Assembly: GCF_003597395.2 (NCBI RefSeq)
Contig: NC_133770.1
Coordinates: 91,337,074 to 91,401,073 of the forward strand
DNA length: 64,000 nt
Origin: Chelonoidis abingdonii
Lineage: Eukaryota; Chordata; Testudines; Testudinidae
Reading direction: 5' to 3'
Part shown: piece after piece, positions 46,865-59,628 of the stretch
Layout of the letters: each line of letters opens with the position of its first letter
Position numbering within the stretch: position 1 is the first letter of the stretch
Made by a program: the position numbers and the translations under genes
The notes under the pieces: model-generated
The model's input: the letters and a program-made list of their open reading frames with translations, nothing else
Told to the model about the DNA's origin: nothing
Databases searched by the model: none

Positions 46865-46965
46865 TTTTTTTTAATACAGCAATTCTCTGAAGCTGGGACT
46901 CGCTTATTTGACACATTCTGCAATGTTGTGTACAGTGCCATGACAATTTAAAAAATAAAGATGGC
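46865..46965 (+). repeat. Old amniote interspersed repeat fragment
   Basis: GAAGCTGGGACTCGCTTATT and TGTACAGTGCCATGACAATT match a dispersed module that I also see at 54113-54225 (GACTGTAAGCCCATCTGTCT, GTGTCTAGCACAATTG). Probably the 3' part of an ancient SINE or LINE. Family uncertain. Confidence 0.4.
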
Positions 46966-48617
46966 CCTAAACCAAAACTTAGAACTGATGTTCAGGTATA
47001 TGTCCAAATTTTGCATCTTGAGCCCATATCTTAAAAATAATCAAAAATGAAAGCCTCTTTATAGAAAAGTTATTTTTAAAAAATATACATACACTGTCTG
47101 GCTTGTAATGTGTTCTCTGATTCATTTCAATGCTATTTGCAGCATTGAGATTGTTCTTAGTGCTTTTCATTGCCATAGAGTCCATCTTGCTATACTTCAT
47201 TTAATTAATGTTGCCTTTTACCTTTATTTTTCTCCAGTCTGCACAGTAATGCACACACTCTACAGACAAACAGGAGAATCAAAGGCCGCCCACAGGATAT
47301 GCCAAGTTGCATTACCCATGCTCTAAATACAGTGGTTAAGGCTGGGAAGAGGCAAGAAGCAAGTTATGTTGTTTTTCTGTGTTTGTTTAGGCAGGGAGGG
47401 GGAGAAGGGGAAATAGGACAAAGGGACGGAAAACAAAGAGGACCATAAGGGGGCTCGGGTATATGATTGTGTCTCAGCCTAGAAATTCTCATAGCAATTC
47501 TGTTGTGAAGCATATTCTGTAATTAGAAATGCAGAACGTAGTACAGTTGAAAAGCTATAGTAAATCTCCCAGATTTATTTGGAACCATTCTTGTTAATAT
47601 TACATGAAAATAAGTTTCTCTCTAATAATGTACATTAAAGAAGTTAGCTCAGTCAAGACATTGAAATTAATTAAAATATTCCTTTTTATTAAACATGATG
47701 ATTAACAACAAAACAAGCTTGTATATTTATTTTCATTTTAAGTGTAATTTGACCAGATATGCATAGAATAGAGTTTAAGTGTAGGACCTTTTATTCTTAA
47801 TCACATGACCTGAAGAAATAGACCAAATTGTACAATTGGTTTTTGAACACGCATGCCTTCCTTGGCATGTTTTTCAAGCAACATTTTAGTTTGGCCAAAC
47901 TGGGTGCTTCTCTTTAGAAAAAATTGTCCGTGGAGTTTTATTGTAGCTAAGTAAAATAGGTCAAAATACATATAGTAGCATTTGGGATTTACTTTAAAGG
48001 AACATTGTTAGCTAAAAAATCTCTTTGCAATATATGGGTCTTAAAATATATTACTTGTATCTTAGATTATTGGAAATTGTCTATATTGTTCACTATACTC
48101 ATTCTTTGTTTGCATTTCTCTGATTTAAAAATGAAAATCAATGAATTAAGTGTCAGTGTTATTTCCCCCACCTTGTCTCTCTGATATCCTGAGACCAGCA
48201 CAGTTAAAATTATTTGCAGTGGTGTTGTATTTCTAGTCAGTTTAACTTGCAGGTTCTTAGTGCTGCAATGTCCAACTTGCAAACCATGCCTGGGAATGTT
48301 TATATTTAAAACTTCAAATGTTTGGAATCATGGAAATATTTCCACTGTTCATAGATTTTGTGACAACTTGTTTTGAAGAAATATCTTAAATGTTGAGAGA
48401 AATTTAGACAGTCCCTTTGTAACAAATTTTACATTTATGTAAAGCATTCTTTAATATTTTACTGTTATTCCACTTAGTTTAAAGGGATTTTAAGTCTGAG
48501 ATAATGTTCTGAAATCTTGAAAGACTTGCATACTTGACCAACCACACATTTTTGGAGAGATTTTTACCTTCTGGTGGTTAGTTTCCCTTTCCTTTTCAGG
48601 CTCCCATTTGGTTAGAT

Positions 48618-48748
48618 TAGTGGTTTTCAACCTGTGGTCTGTGGACCCCTGGGGGTCTGCAGACTATGCCTAAGATATTCAAGGGAGTCCACACTGCCAT
48701 TTGAAATTTTTTAGGGGTCCACAAATGGAAAAGGGTTGAAAACAACTG
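48618..48748. mobile_element. hAT MITE with 8-bp target duplication
   Basis: Ends TAGTGGTTTTCAACC and GGTTGAAAACAACTG are inverted repeats. Flanks GGTTAGAT and GGTTAGAG match at seven of eight bases. 131 bp, non-coding (internal CCCCTGGGGGTCTGCAGAC). Confidence 0.85.
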
Positions 48749-51100
48749 GGTTAGAGGGAAGAATTGGCTCACTATGGATGCAGTCATCATTGCAGAGCAG
48801 TTTGTGATGCTCCCCCCAACATAATTTGCTACCTTGGCCTTTGCCAGTTCTGAATTGTGCTTGGATCTAACTCAGAGTTCATTGCTGCTGCCCCACATCA
48901 TGATTCTAAAGAGAAATGGATCTGCTAAACAATACATTTTTATAAAAGTTTAGTTTTCTTTCTCTTTGTAAGAATTATACAGTATATAGCTCACACATGC
49001 CCTGCACATTTGCAGAAGGTAACAAATGTAACTCTGGGCCATCATCTGAGAGCCTTTGCTATAGGGCAACTACTCATGCTGGTCTAAGGGTCTCAGCCTG
49101 GCTTTCAGGATGCGTTTTGGAAGTAAGTGATGTTCCTTTTTTACACAGCTAAGGAATCTTGTGAGTTTCTTATAGAGTGTAGAAATAGAGCTAAGCCACC
49201 ACACCTGTGCTTGTGCATTTTATTTTAGAGTTGCAAGATATTTGTATTGCCATATAATTTTTAATATTATAATAGGTTTTAGATTAACTGCAACCTTTTC
49301 CCAGGGTGGTCTAATAAGAAAGTAAGACAGATGAAACTGGCCTTTCCAATCTAACAAAGACACTTCATCTTAATACCCTTGCTAATGCTGCTACTTCAGT
49401 TCATTTGTGCTCTGCCTCATCTGAAGTGCTTTTAATAGACATTGTCATGCATGGATACTAGTTTTTCCTGTCAAATGGGAAAGTAAAATATTTGAAAATG
49501 TTGAAGGATATGTAACCTGGTATTTGTTTGAAACCTAGCAATGTATACTTTTGGCAGTTATGCATGCTTATACAGACATGCTTAGATTGCACACTGTAGC
49601 AGAAACAACAAAAAGGCTGTTCTTGATACAGATGTTTACTCTTTCTGAAATAGAATACAAAACAAATATACGCCATTCTGTTTTATGCAGGAGAAACCCT
49701 TGATATATAGATATTGTCTTGACAACTTGCTTTTTATATTTCCAACAAGCTCAAGAGTTGTCTCTGTATATGTTAGCTGGAGGGCACTTATGTCTTGGAG
49801 ATATGTCTCAATGAGAAAATGTGTGTGTGGTGGGAAGCAGTTCTTACTAATGTCATTTGTTTTCACGTTTGTGGCTTGCGTTTAAAAGGTTTTATCTGTC
49901 ATGTTATTGCTTTGTTTGAAGGTATGCCAAATTGATCCCTATCCTACAGTTAGGCCATAAATATGACAGTCAAGAAACTTGATGTGCTATTGTTAACGTT
50001 AGATTTTTACATTTAAGCCCACTGCTAATATTTCAAAATACTATTTTTGAAGTTCATTGTTAGCGGTTAACCTGTCACTCTTACGATCTACTCTTTAGTT
50101 ATTTTAGTTTTTAAATCTCTACTCATTAGAGGTTTTCCTTCAGAAAGTGGTTTTGTAATTTAGTTTTTTGAAATTTTTTAGTCCCTACAGGAGTACTTCA
50201 TATAATTAGAAATCGAACATTTTTCCTTTTGGGCTGTACTTCAAACATGACTTTTACCTGATTTATACAGAAAGCAAACAAAACCACTGTCATTATCAGT
50301 GGTTTTAAAAAGCATCTATCATAATAGTAATGTCTCATTGTTTTCTTAAAAAGTGCTGAAGAAAAAAATTACAGTATTTTGAATACTAACCTACAGTGAA
50401 TTTCCAGTGTAAGGCTTAGTGGTGTGATTGTGACTTATATGAAGAAAGGAGTTGTTATTAATTTGTATAGTAGATTACATACAAAAACTGAGTCAAGAAC
50501 CTTAGAATTAAGAACATTAAAGTTGCTAAGTCAAGCATCAGCAAGTTAGGAAATGCTGGAATTAAAGCTGCCCATACAAAATTTAATTTGGCTTGTGTGT
50601 ATGAGTGTGTGTTATGATAGTTCATCTGTATTTCATACACACCTGTGATAGAGGCAGGAACAGAACCTAGCTATCCTGGGTCCTAGTCCAGTGCCTCAAA
50701 AACAAGTGAACATTGTTATAACCCTGAATGAGCACCATCTAGCAGTCACTAACCCGGTCGCTGAACGTGGATCCACCTACTGTATCCCACATGCTCTTAA
50801 GCTTTCTGTGCACAGTTTAGGCACTTGCTCTGGAGATGCACTCCCAAGTGCAGAGCCAGGGTTTGACACCCCTCTTGGACATGGGGACTCCTCAGACCAA
50901 CTACCTAGGCCCAGAAACTAGGGCCTGTTCTCTCAAGCCTCCCCATAACCCTTGCATGCTCCTAGAGTTCCACCAAAGCTGTGGAGTTTCCAGTGCACAA
51001 AGGGACTATGTGACAGTGAAAGAAAATAATACATAGACTGTACAATGGAATTTGTAAACTGATCACACTTTACTCACATACAAAAAACAAGAGAGATACA

Positions 51101-52783
51101 CAGGGTGACCATACTTCCTTGTGCTGAATACGGGACACCTAGTAAAATGACTCGTATTGAAGCAAGTTCAACGGCAATCAGTCAGTACAAATGTTCAAAT
51201 TAACATCAAGTTGACTGAGCCCCTGTTTAAAAGAAATACTGTGTAGTTAGTTTCTTTTTATCTATCTTATCTTTAGGGTTTATATGGGGCGAGGTCACAC
51301 ACAGACACTCCCGTACCCTTCTCTCACGGGGGGCGGGGGGGAGGGTGACCAACCAACCCAGTGCTCTCCGCCCTCCATGCCTGGCTGGGTCCCTGGGACA
51401 AATCCACCTCTCCTGGCACCTAGCGCCACATCTTCCCAAGGCAACACATGGAAGGGGGGCAGCATGCCAGGGTCGTCACATGCCTCCTTTCCCCAAATTT
51501 CTGGCAGGGTTCACACCAGAATGTGGCCAGCAGCAGCCTTTTGTCACTGTGCAGGAGGGAAGGGATTGGAGCTGCTTCCAGCCATTGGGGGTAGGGAGGG
51601 GGAGGGAATGACCTGGCTCTCTTTCCCCCTTCCCCTGCTTCCCTGTGGCTGGAAGCAGCTTGTCCCTTCCTGCCTGCACAGTGTTGAAAGGCAGCTAACA
51701 CCTCCAGGCTGCTGCTAGCCACCAACATAACCCAGCTGCCTCCTGTCCCCTGGTTACAGCACAGGCAGGAAGGGGTTAAGCCCTAAGGATGCATTGTGCA
51801 CCAGGGCCCAGAGAACTTGAATGCAGGAGCTTCAGTGAACCCAGCCAGAGAGGTGGCTCAGCAGGGGAGGGTGCCTAGGGGATGGAGCAGCCCCACGTTC
51901 TCTGGGACCAGGACCCAGGGCAGGGAGGTGGGGGATGAAGAGGGTGCAAAGTCCTTGCCCAAGAGGCTGTTGTGAAACCTGCGGTATCGGGGTGCAAACA
52001 GGCTCTAAATCGCTTCCCTCCCTGCCACTCCAGAGCTTAGCTGAGGGGCAGAGAGGCTTCCCCGTGCCAGGGCTCTGTGGGGCATTGGCACATGAAAGGC
52101 TTGGTTCTTCCTGGCCAGTGGCCTGAGCCAGAGGGTCTTGGGCTTTCCTGGGGCTCTGGCCCAGCCAGAGGCAGAGAGGGAAGGAAGGAGTCTGCTGGCC
52201 AGGCTGTTAGTGAGATGAGCACTCCTACCGGGGGCTGGTTTTCCGCTCAGAACTGGGAGCAGGATGCGTTCTGCTGGGTTATGGGGGATGAGGAGCAGTA
52301 GGGCTGGGGGAGGGGTGAGAGGGGCTAAGCAGGGAGAGGACAGGGAGAGGGGGACCATGTAAAGGGCCAGTGGGTGGGCAGCAGAAGCGACACCCTGCCT
52401 GGTGCCTGCCTGCACTCACACAGCCAATGCTCGCTGGAAACGGGATTGGGGCGGGGTCATGCTGGCTGAGAGATGGCATATAGCAGGGGCTGCACTGACA
52501 GACCAGCAGAGGGAGCGACCGGCCCCACATTTTGCAGCTTTGCCCCAGTGCCCACCCTCATCGTCGACAACTTGGCACACACTCCTGCCCCCACCACTCA
52601 CTGCTGGTAGGTGGGTGGCTGGTGAGCAGGAATCCGGCCAGCAGCAGGACCTGCCAGTAGTAATGGGAGGGAGAGACAGAAAATAAGGGATAATTTGCCC
52701 GTTTTTAAGAAAAAGTCAGGACACCTGCAGGAGGGCTTAAATATGTGACCATCCCTTTAAAAATGGGACATCTGGTCACCATA
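51101..52783. mobile_element. 1.7-kb hAT element with perfect 8-bp duplication
   Basis: Starts CAGGGTGACCATACTTCC and ends TGGTCACCATA, inverted relative to the start. GAGATACA is repeated exactly at 51093-51100 and 52784-52791. The interior is GC-rich with open frames on several frames at once (for example 51284-51718 and 52005-52415 minus) but none resembles a hAT transposase, so it is non-autonomous. Its terminus is related to the 123-bp MITE at 35385. The perfect duplication and GC-rich body suggest a fairly recent insertion. Confidence 0.85.
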
Positions 52784-53815
52784 GAGATACAGGTCCAGGG
52801 AAGACACCAAAACCTGTATGCAAATCCCTGCCTCCATTTCCTCACTTCTCTGAGAGCCTCTTGCAATTCTGCAAGGACACTGACTAAATCCTAGGACCTT
52901 CCTCACTTCCTCCTCCTTCTCCAGCACAGCCTTGTCTTCTGGTTCTTGTCTGTCTCTCTCTCTCAGAAAAAAACCAAAAAAACAAAACACCACCACCACC
53001 CATTGAGATCCAGTCTGTCTCTCTTTCTTGCCCCTGCCCCAAGGTCAGGTGGCCTCCCTGACTGACATCAAGTTCCTTGTCAGGTGGCCCATTGCTTGGG
53101 TATTAGCCTACCTGAGGGAATTAGTTTGCCTAGGCTGCAGTGAGCTCATTCTCTGAGCATGTTTCCATTTAACTGGAGGATTATCTAAATTAACACCCTT
53201 GTTTGTTCTGCATTGTTAGTCCTCTGCCAATTCTTCCTGGAATTCTAGTCCATGATGAAAGTAAAAAGACAACAATGAAGGTATAGTGCAGTTTTACAAC
53301 CAAAATGGTACTCACAAAACAAAATGGAATTTTGTAGTTTGATATAGAGGCATACAGACATGAACTAATCTATCAGATTTGTCCCTTTTCTTGCAACCCT
53401 CTTTTTCAATTTCATTCTATGTACTGAATGGCAGGGGTCTGGTGGGGAAAAAAGAATACACAATCATGTTGTTAAAGACTTTTTCATAATACATAGTGAC
53501 TGAATTATGGTTCACCTGGGCAGCCTACTTTCTGGCATTTCCTAACTGTTGAGCAATTGACTTTCTGACTGTAACATTCTTTTAATATAGCTTTTTGTAT
53601 TTAATTTCCTTGCTTTTGTAAAAAGATAAGTGAACACATTTTTTAATGTAGAATCATATTAACATCCTCCATGGATCCATTATCAGCATTGTAACCCCAA
53701 ACCTGTAGATCCACAGCTGACATCTCTACCACTTGAAGTAAAGGAGGAACTAATAGCAGTAGTCAGCTTTTGTCTCTTTGTGGATCAGCTACTATAAGAA
53801 GATATTTTATACTTA

Positions 53816-54107
53816 GGCTATGTTTACACTACTACTTATGTTGATATAACTTGTGTTGCTCACGGATATGAATAAAACACTCCCCTGAGCAACATAAGTT
53901 ATACCAGCGTAAGTGCTGGTGTGGACTAGGACTAGGTGGAAGAGCTTCTTCCACCACATAGCTACTGCCACTTGTTGAGGGTGGATTAACTATGTCAATG
54001 GGAGAGCTCTCTCCATTAGCATAGAACAGCTGCATTAGAGATCTTACAGTGGCACAACTGTATTGGTACAGCTGGGTCACTGTAAGTTGTCTAGTGTAGA
54101 CATAGCC
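53816..54107. mobile_element. PIF-Harbinger MITE with TTA duplication
   Basis: Ends GGCTATGTTTACACTA and TAGTGTAGACATAGCC are inverted repeats, flanked by TTA at 53813-53815 and 54108-54110. 292 bp, no coding. A shorter internal palindrome (AAGTTATACCAGCG with CGCTGGTATAAC-like partner) occurs near 53896. Confidence 0.85.
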
Positions 54108-54112
54108 TTAGA

Positions 54113-54225
54113 CTGTAAGCCCATCTGTCTCTTTGTTCTGTTTGTATAGTGTCTAGCACAATTGTTTCCTGATCCACGATGAGGGCCTCTAAGCGCTACC
54201 ACAATGCAAATGAATACATGACACA
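54113..54225 (+). repeat. Old amniote interspersed repeat fragment
   Basis: Shares the TGTAAGCCCATCTG...GTGTCTAGCACAATTG pattern with the fragment at 46865. It directly abuts the Harbinger MITE, which may have inserted beside it. Confidence 0.45.
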
Positions 54226-54989
54226 CAATATACTGGTGATTGACACAACTATTTGCTCGACAGCAGGGGAATGCAGGTAATCAGGAATTTTGAGTTCTGT
54301 TCTTGTTTTTGGTGGGGGTGTGGTCTAGTGATTAGACATCATGCACAATCAAGCACTTAGACTTGGCACATTCTGAAAGGCAGTGTGGGTAAGTGGAATT
54401 TAAGTCAGTTTCTAACTTGATTTTTCTTTATGCTGCTGGAACAGCATAAAAAGGCATAGCACCGTAGGGAATTGTCCCAGTGCAGGGGTAACATAGAGCT
54501 GGTGCACATGACCCTGTGGTATCCCTCCTCACAGCCCTGGCATAAGGAGTGCTAGGGTTATGGCATGTCAGGGGCAGGATGGGGGTTGGTCAAGATGCTC
54601 TGCACTCTGGCAGTTCTGGTCTTCAGAGAAGACTATAGGGTGAAGGTAAGGCGTTAGTAAGTTAGAGCAGCCTGTAGGGCTGCACCAGCCCATAGAGCAG
54701 CCTAGAATGTGGATGGTAGAAAGTTAACTTAAAACCATCTTTGCATACCCCCTATGACTATACTTTCTGTGCCACACTTTGAGAGGTGCAGCACATTTTG
54801 TGGTCCCTGGATTCTATTTTCAGCTCTGACAAAATGACTGTGTTCAACCTTTAAATTACCCTGTCGTCTAACGTGGCCTTGGTTGGTAATAACAATGAAG
54901 TGTGCACAGAATTATTAATGTCAGTGAAAGAGCACAGACTAGAAATTGTGATTTCCTTGTGCTTAGCAGCTTTCCTTTTCTAGCTCCCG

Positions 54990-55335
54990 GTCAGTGGCGC
55001 AGCGGGGGTGCTAAGGCACCAGGTCTGGCTCCTAGGTGGAGGCACGCAAGCAGCTCCATGCACCTCTCGCCCACAGGCACCGCCCCACCCCAGCTTGGGG
55101 CAGGGCAGCATGCAGAGCCCCGAGGTCCCTCCACCTAGGAGCCAGACATGCTGGCTGCTTCTGAGGCACAGTGTGATGTCAGAAGAGTTAGGAACTAGCC
55201 TGCCTTAACCAGGCAGCACCGCTAATGGGACTTTTAATGGCCTGGTCAGCGGTGCTGACCAGAGCTGGCGCGACCCAATGCCTTACGTTCTGTGACTCAG
55301 TACTGGATCGTGACACACAGTTTGAAAACAACTGA
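54990..55335. mobile_element. hAT (Charlie-like) relic with internal foldback
   Basis: Ends at the right with CACACAGTTTGAAAACAACTG, a typical hAT 3' terminus (near 55314-55333). Inside, GTCTGGCTCCTAGGTGGAGG (about 55023) pairs with the complement of CCTCCACCTAGGAGCCAGAC (about 55128). The left end is not clear. GC-rich, non-coding; the 78-codon frame at 54902 is spurious. Confidence 0.55.
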
Positions 55336-56045
55336 TATAGACGACAAAATGAAATTCAAGAAAGGCAAATGTAAGGTGCTACACTTGGGGGGAAAAAGAA
55401 CAAATGCATAAATACAGAATGGGGGATAACTGGGGTGGCAGCAGCACTGCTGAGAAGGGTCTGGGAGTAATGGTGGCTCACACCACGTGAGTCAACAATG
55501 CAATTCTGTTGCAAAAAAACCTAAAGGCATTTTTTGGTTGCACTAACAGAGGCATAGCATGCAAGTCATGGAAGATAATAGTACCTCTCAACTCAGCGCT
55601 GGTTAGGGCTCAGCTGGAGTACTGTGTCCAGTTTTGGTCACTGCTGTATAGAAAAGATTTGGAGAAACTAAAAAATCCACTGGTAAGGGACAAAGATGAT
55701 CAAAGGGATGGATTGCAAGCCATATGAGCAAAGGCTTGATAGCAGTCTTCAAATACTTGAAAGGTTGCTATAAAAAAGACTGTAAAATTGTTCTCTCTTA
55801 CCACAGAGGGCAGTACAAGAGGCAGTGGGTTCAAATTACAGCATACAAGATTTAGATTAAATCTCAGGAAAAATTTCCTAACTAAGAGCAGTAGGACAAT
55901 GAAACAAACTGGCTGGGGAAGTCATGGAAGTTCCCTCACTGGAGATTTTCAGAAAGGCTGGATAGCAGTCTGTTTTGAATAGTTGACTCAACAAATCCTG
56001 CGTCTTAGCAGGGAGTTAGATTTGATGGTTCTTTGATTCTGTGGA
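55336..56045 (+). mobile_element. CR1 LINE, 3' half fragment
   Basis: Encodes the end of a CR1-type RT: SALVRAQLEYCVQFWSLLYR near 55594 and RKDLEKL just after, with stops and frameshifts. The region before (AGGTGCTACACTTGGGGGGA near 55374) and after (GGATAGCAGTCTGTTTTGAA near 55960) matches CR1 3' sequence. Only the last part of ORF2 and the 3' UTR are present. It follows directly on the hAT relic. Confidence 0.8.
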
Positions 56046-57277
56046 AATAAGATTACTAAATAATGTCATGGTTGAATTTAACTATTTAGTCTTGTGAGAC
56101 ACAAACACCTAATATACCATTACTGTGCAGTCATTATTCAGAACTATCTGATTCCAGAAATTCTTGACAATGTAAAATCAAACTAGTCACATTTTAAAAT
56201 ATACTAAATCAACTGAGCTACAGTTAATATACATTTCATTTTGGAAATCTTCATAAATCTTTAATTATTGGCAGTTACTGCTTTCTACTTACAAGTTTTA
56301 CAATTTTGCATTTCATTGTCTTAGCTGATCTTGTATAAGCACAAAAGAGAACTAGTGTAAAGTCACTTTTTTCTTTGATAGTTTTAGCTCTGCTAGTTAT
56401 TTACACAAATAAATAGAAAAAACTGTTAGTGAAACATTGATGGTTGAGATTTTACACACCCCAAAGTCATGAAACCGTAAAACTCAGTTATGGTTCCCAC
56501 AACTATTGTAAGTTGGCCACTTGTGCATATGTAATGTTTGCCATTGCTCTTTTTGCACCTATAAACCAGAAGAATTATCACCAAAGTTATGAGGGCTGTG
56601 GGAACTGTAACTTAGAATTTTATGCTTTTTGCTTGTGTAAAATCTCACTCATGAACATTTTCGTTTAATGTACCCTTTTCTCCTCCCCTAGAAAGGGAAG
56701 ATCAACAAAAAAAGAGATGAAAGATGGATTTTTCACACTTTAATAAGTTTACATTTGAAAGTGTCCCCTAGCAACTCTCTCAAATGCACAAGTGTATTTA
56801 GCTGAATGAATGGGTATTAGATTGTGCTTACAATTGTTTGTGTCCTTCTGGCCCTTCTGCTGTAAAAACTGTGCACTTTGAGAGTCTTTTCCCTGTAATT
56901 TACTGTTTTCAGCATGTGAACTTTACAATAAGGGTATCTCATGTCCAAGACAGTCCTTGATAAATCATCCAGTAGGTTGCTAGAGATAATATTTATTCTA
57001 TATTCTACTGTGCTTGAATTACATCTCAAGTGTGGCCGACATTGGTACAGTTGAAGCCTTTACTGAAGTTAAACATTTACAGCATAGTTCTGAGAAGTAG
57101 AACTAAGCAACATAGTGGTTTCAGAATGAAACCCCACTGAGGCATTGGTAATAGCAGCAATTTACAATTTTCTAAGTGCTGAATCCCGGTGTCGCCTACC
57201 TGGCTGCAGAAGATCTTGTTATAGTAGAACCAGTGAGGTTCTGCTATATAGAGAGTGGTATCGTGAACTATATGTGT

Positions 57278-57303
57278 GATTTTTTTTTATTATTATTATT
57301 ATT
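57278..57303. repeat. Microsatellite, T-run plus (TTA)n
   Basis: A T-run followed by about six ATT/TTA units. Likely polymorphic. Confidence 0.8.
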
Positions 57304-59081
57304 TTGCTCTCTGTTGGCTGATTTACTGAGAGGGTAATGCATCTACTGGATGGGAGGAATCTTCTTTAGCTTTAGGGTTTTTTGGAGGACCAGCGTTCAG
57401 GGCTCAGGTGCTCAGATTTGTGTGTGATTAAAGCAGATGGGCACGTGTTGCAGAGTCCAGCTTCACTGAAGCAGATCTGTTGGCTATTCCTCTTGCTTAA
57501 TCGGAGCCAGGGGAGCATGGAGGCTACTCCAACAAAGAGATTTAGGTAGTGGTTCTGGTGTTGAAGAGGGGCCTCAGGGCAGAGTTAAGGATTCTTCTCT
57601 TCCTCCCTCCCTGACTCAATTTCTGGAGGAATTCTCCAGCAAATAGTCTGGTTGCTGATCTTTTTGATGAAATAGGCATGTACTTAGACACGCACATACT
57701 GGAATCTGTTGAGGCTCTCATTTATATTTCTGTTGCAAATATTTGCCTTAAATAACAGAGCCAAGGGATGGGAAGAAATAAGAACTAAGCCTCTTGAAAT
57801 TATTTTCCTAGCCCTGATTCATGTTGTAATATCCAGAGACCACTAGGTGCACTTATTAATGCAATAGTAAGCACGTCATCCATTTTCTGTAATAAACAGT
57901 AATTATAAATCATTATGTATGTGTTGTTCTAAATCTTCCCATAGATCAAATTGTGTCCTAATTTCAGTTATAAACATAGTAACAGGAAGCTTTATGTATC
58001 CATTTAAAAAAGATCAGGAACCTAATCATTTTGCAATGGTGTCTCTCCCTAGACATAATACTTAGGACCTTGAAATCGAGAAATGGTTTCCTTCTGAACC
58101 AGTTGCAAATGAAAAGTGCTTTAAGTGATTCACTCAGCAGATTACTCAAGTCTAGAATTTCTGAATTGATCAACATGTTAGGCAATAAGATAACCTGGTC
58201 TTTGGTTTCTGAATGTCAGCAAAAGTCTGAAATATATTAACACACATATATTAATATATATTAATTATAGCAATGTATTGAAACATGTTACATCATTCTA
58301 ACAACATTAAACAATAAAACACGCTTGAATTCATAATAACGGATTTGAATTGTTATTCCACAGTCTCTCTTCATGGATGCTTTTACTTTCTGTGAGTTTA
58401 CAAGCTCATCTCCTAAGCTGATTCAAATATTTTAAATGTAAACACTACCAGTTGAGTTAGCAATTTCTTGTATCATTTTGTAACTCCTAATGATTCCAAT
58501 TATTATTTATGGAGGTGATAGCTAAAGTACAATTTTGAGCACATCCTAAATAATTTAGCATTTCAGAGTTTAAGGACTTTTTGCAATCTAATTAATGAAT
58601 CTTAGTGGAAAGATAAATATTCAGAAGTACATAGTTTATATTAATAATTGTATTAGAGTAGATATGAAAGTACCAATGTTACATTTCAATATAAATATAT
58701 TATGTCATAAGCTAATTAACATATCAGGACAAGATACTTGTTTCGTAGATGTTTATAAATAAAACTATAGGGTCAATGCAAAATAGTACTTGCTCATGCA
58801 AGGCTAAATTAGGGCACACTTTTGCTATCACTTTTTCCTCTCCAAATAATCAATATAATAAATCTTGGCTGTTATGACAATGAATGATTTAATGTATTTC
58901 TCTTCTTGCTTTGTATTCCTCAGTGGGTTACGTGTACCATATTGTATCTTTTTGTAGACCCTTTTAGCACTGTGATGATGAGATAAAAGTTTGCAACATT
59001 CTTTGATTTTTTTTTATTTTTTTTTCCCCCTTTCTCATTACTTGTTTTTCATCTCCTTGCTTTTTGCATTGAATGACACAG

Positions 59082-59177
59082 CTGCTAGCCGGGATGATAG
59101 CAGAGCCTGCTTTTCTCTCTGAGTATACTATCTTTGCTTTGGATCCCAAACGACCTAAACCACAGAGTGACAGTGTG
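59082..59177 (+). CDS. GOLGA4: GOLGA4 coding exon 3, possibly optional
   Basis: 32 codons, phase 0 at both ends. A strong acceptor (pyrimidine tract over 59005-59070, then GAATGACACAG) and donor GTGTG|GTGAGT. It encodes LLAGMIAEPAFLSEYTIFA followed by LDPKRPKPQSDSV. Its frame continues from exon 2. As a short in-frame cassette of 96 nt it can be skipped without a frame change, and I recall alternative N-terminal GOLGA4 isoforms in mammals, so it may be alternatively spliced; this is inference. The conserved remainder (Ser-rich region, coiled coils, GRIP domain) must lie beyond 64000. Confidence 0.8.
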
Positions 59178-59628
59178 GTGAGTCCTCCTGCCCTTTTCAG
59201 TGATGCCTTTAGCAGGGGGAGGAGAATACTGTTAATTCTAGAAGGCAAAATTAGTGCTGCTTATGGCTTATAGTCTCACAAAGGCATCTTGACTACCCTC
59301 TTGCTAACCCTGCACTAAAATTCAGGGGTAATACCTGATAGCTAGTGGCTGGTGAGCTGTGTGATGTGAACTTATTTTAACACAAAAAATTAACATTGTT
59401 CTGTTACACAGGAAAATGCATTCTTCCCAAACTTTCAACAAACAATTGCCACATAGGTTTCTAGGTTCCTTGCCTGCAATCCATAAATTCTGCTGTAAGT
59501 CTTTCTACTAGTTTTTAATGTCTGTCTTTGGATATTTGAAGGAAAATGGGTATGATAAACATTGATGGTGGTGCTTTTTCTGAAAAAGAACTTTAAAAAG
59601 TATGCTATTTGCAGCATATATTACTATA

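Larger units (their letters stand above)
44575..59081 (+). other. GOLGA4: GOLGA4 intron 2 (14.5 kb)
   Basis: Runs from GTCAGT to a long pyrimidine tract and GAATGACACAG. It holds the hAT, Harbinger, CR1 and other repeats listed separately. A stretch near 44760 begins CAGGGCTTCCTAAACTTTTC, a hAT-like terminus without a visible partner. No additional coding exon was recognised. The stretches 44575-46390, 46966-48617, 48749-51092, 52792-53812 and 56046-59000 show nothing else I can name. Confidence 0.7.

Noticed and set aside
51284..52686. Protein genes inside the hAT element (frames of 88-144 codons)
   Set aside because: Overlapping frames on both strands in GC-rich DNA, with no hAT transposase motif.
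59073..59081. ATG just upstream of GOLGA4 exon 3 as a start codon
   Set aside because: It lies within the acceptor region (GAATGACACAG). The exon is better explained as an internal exon at phase 0.
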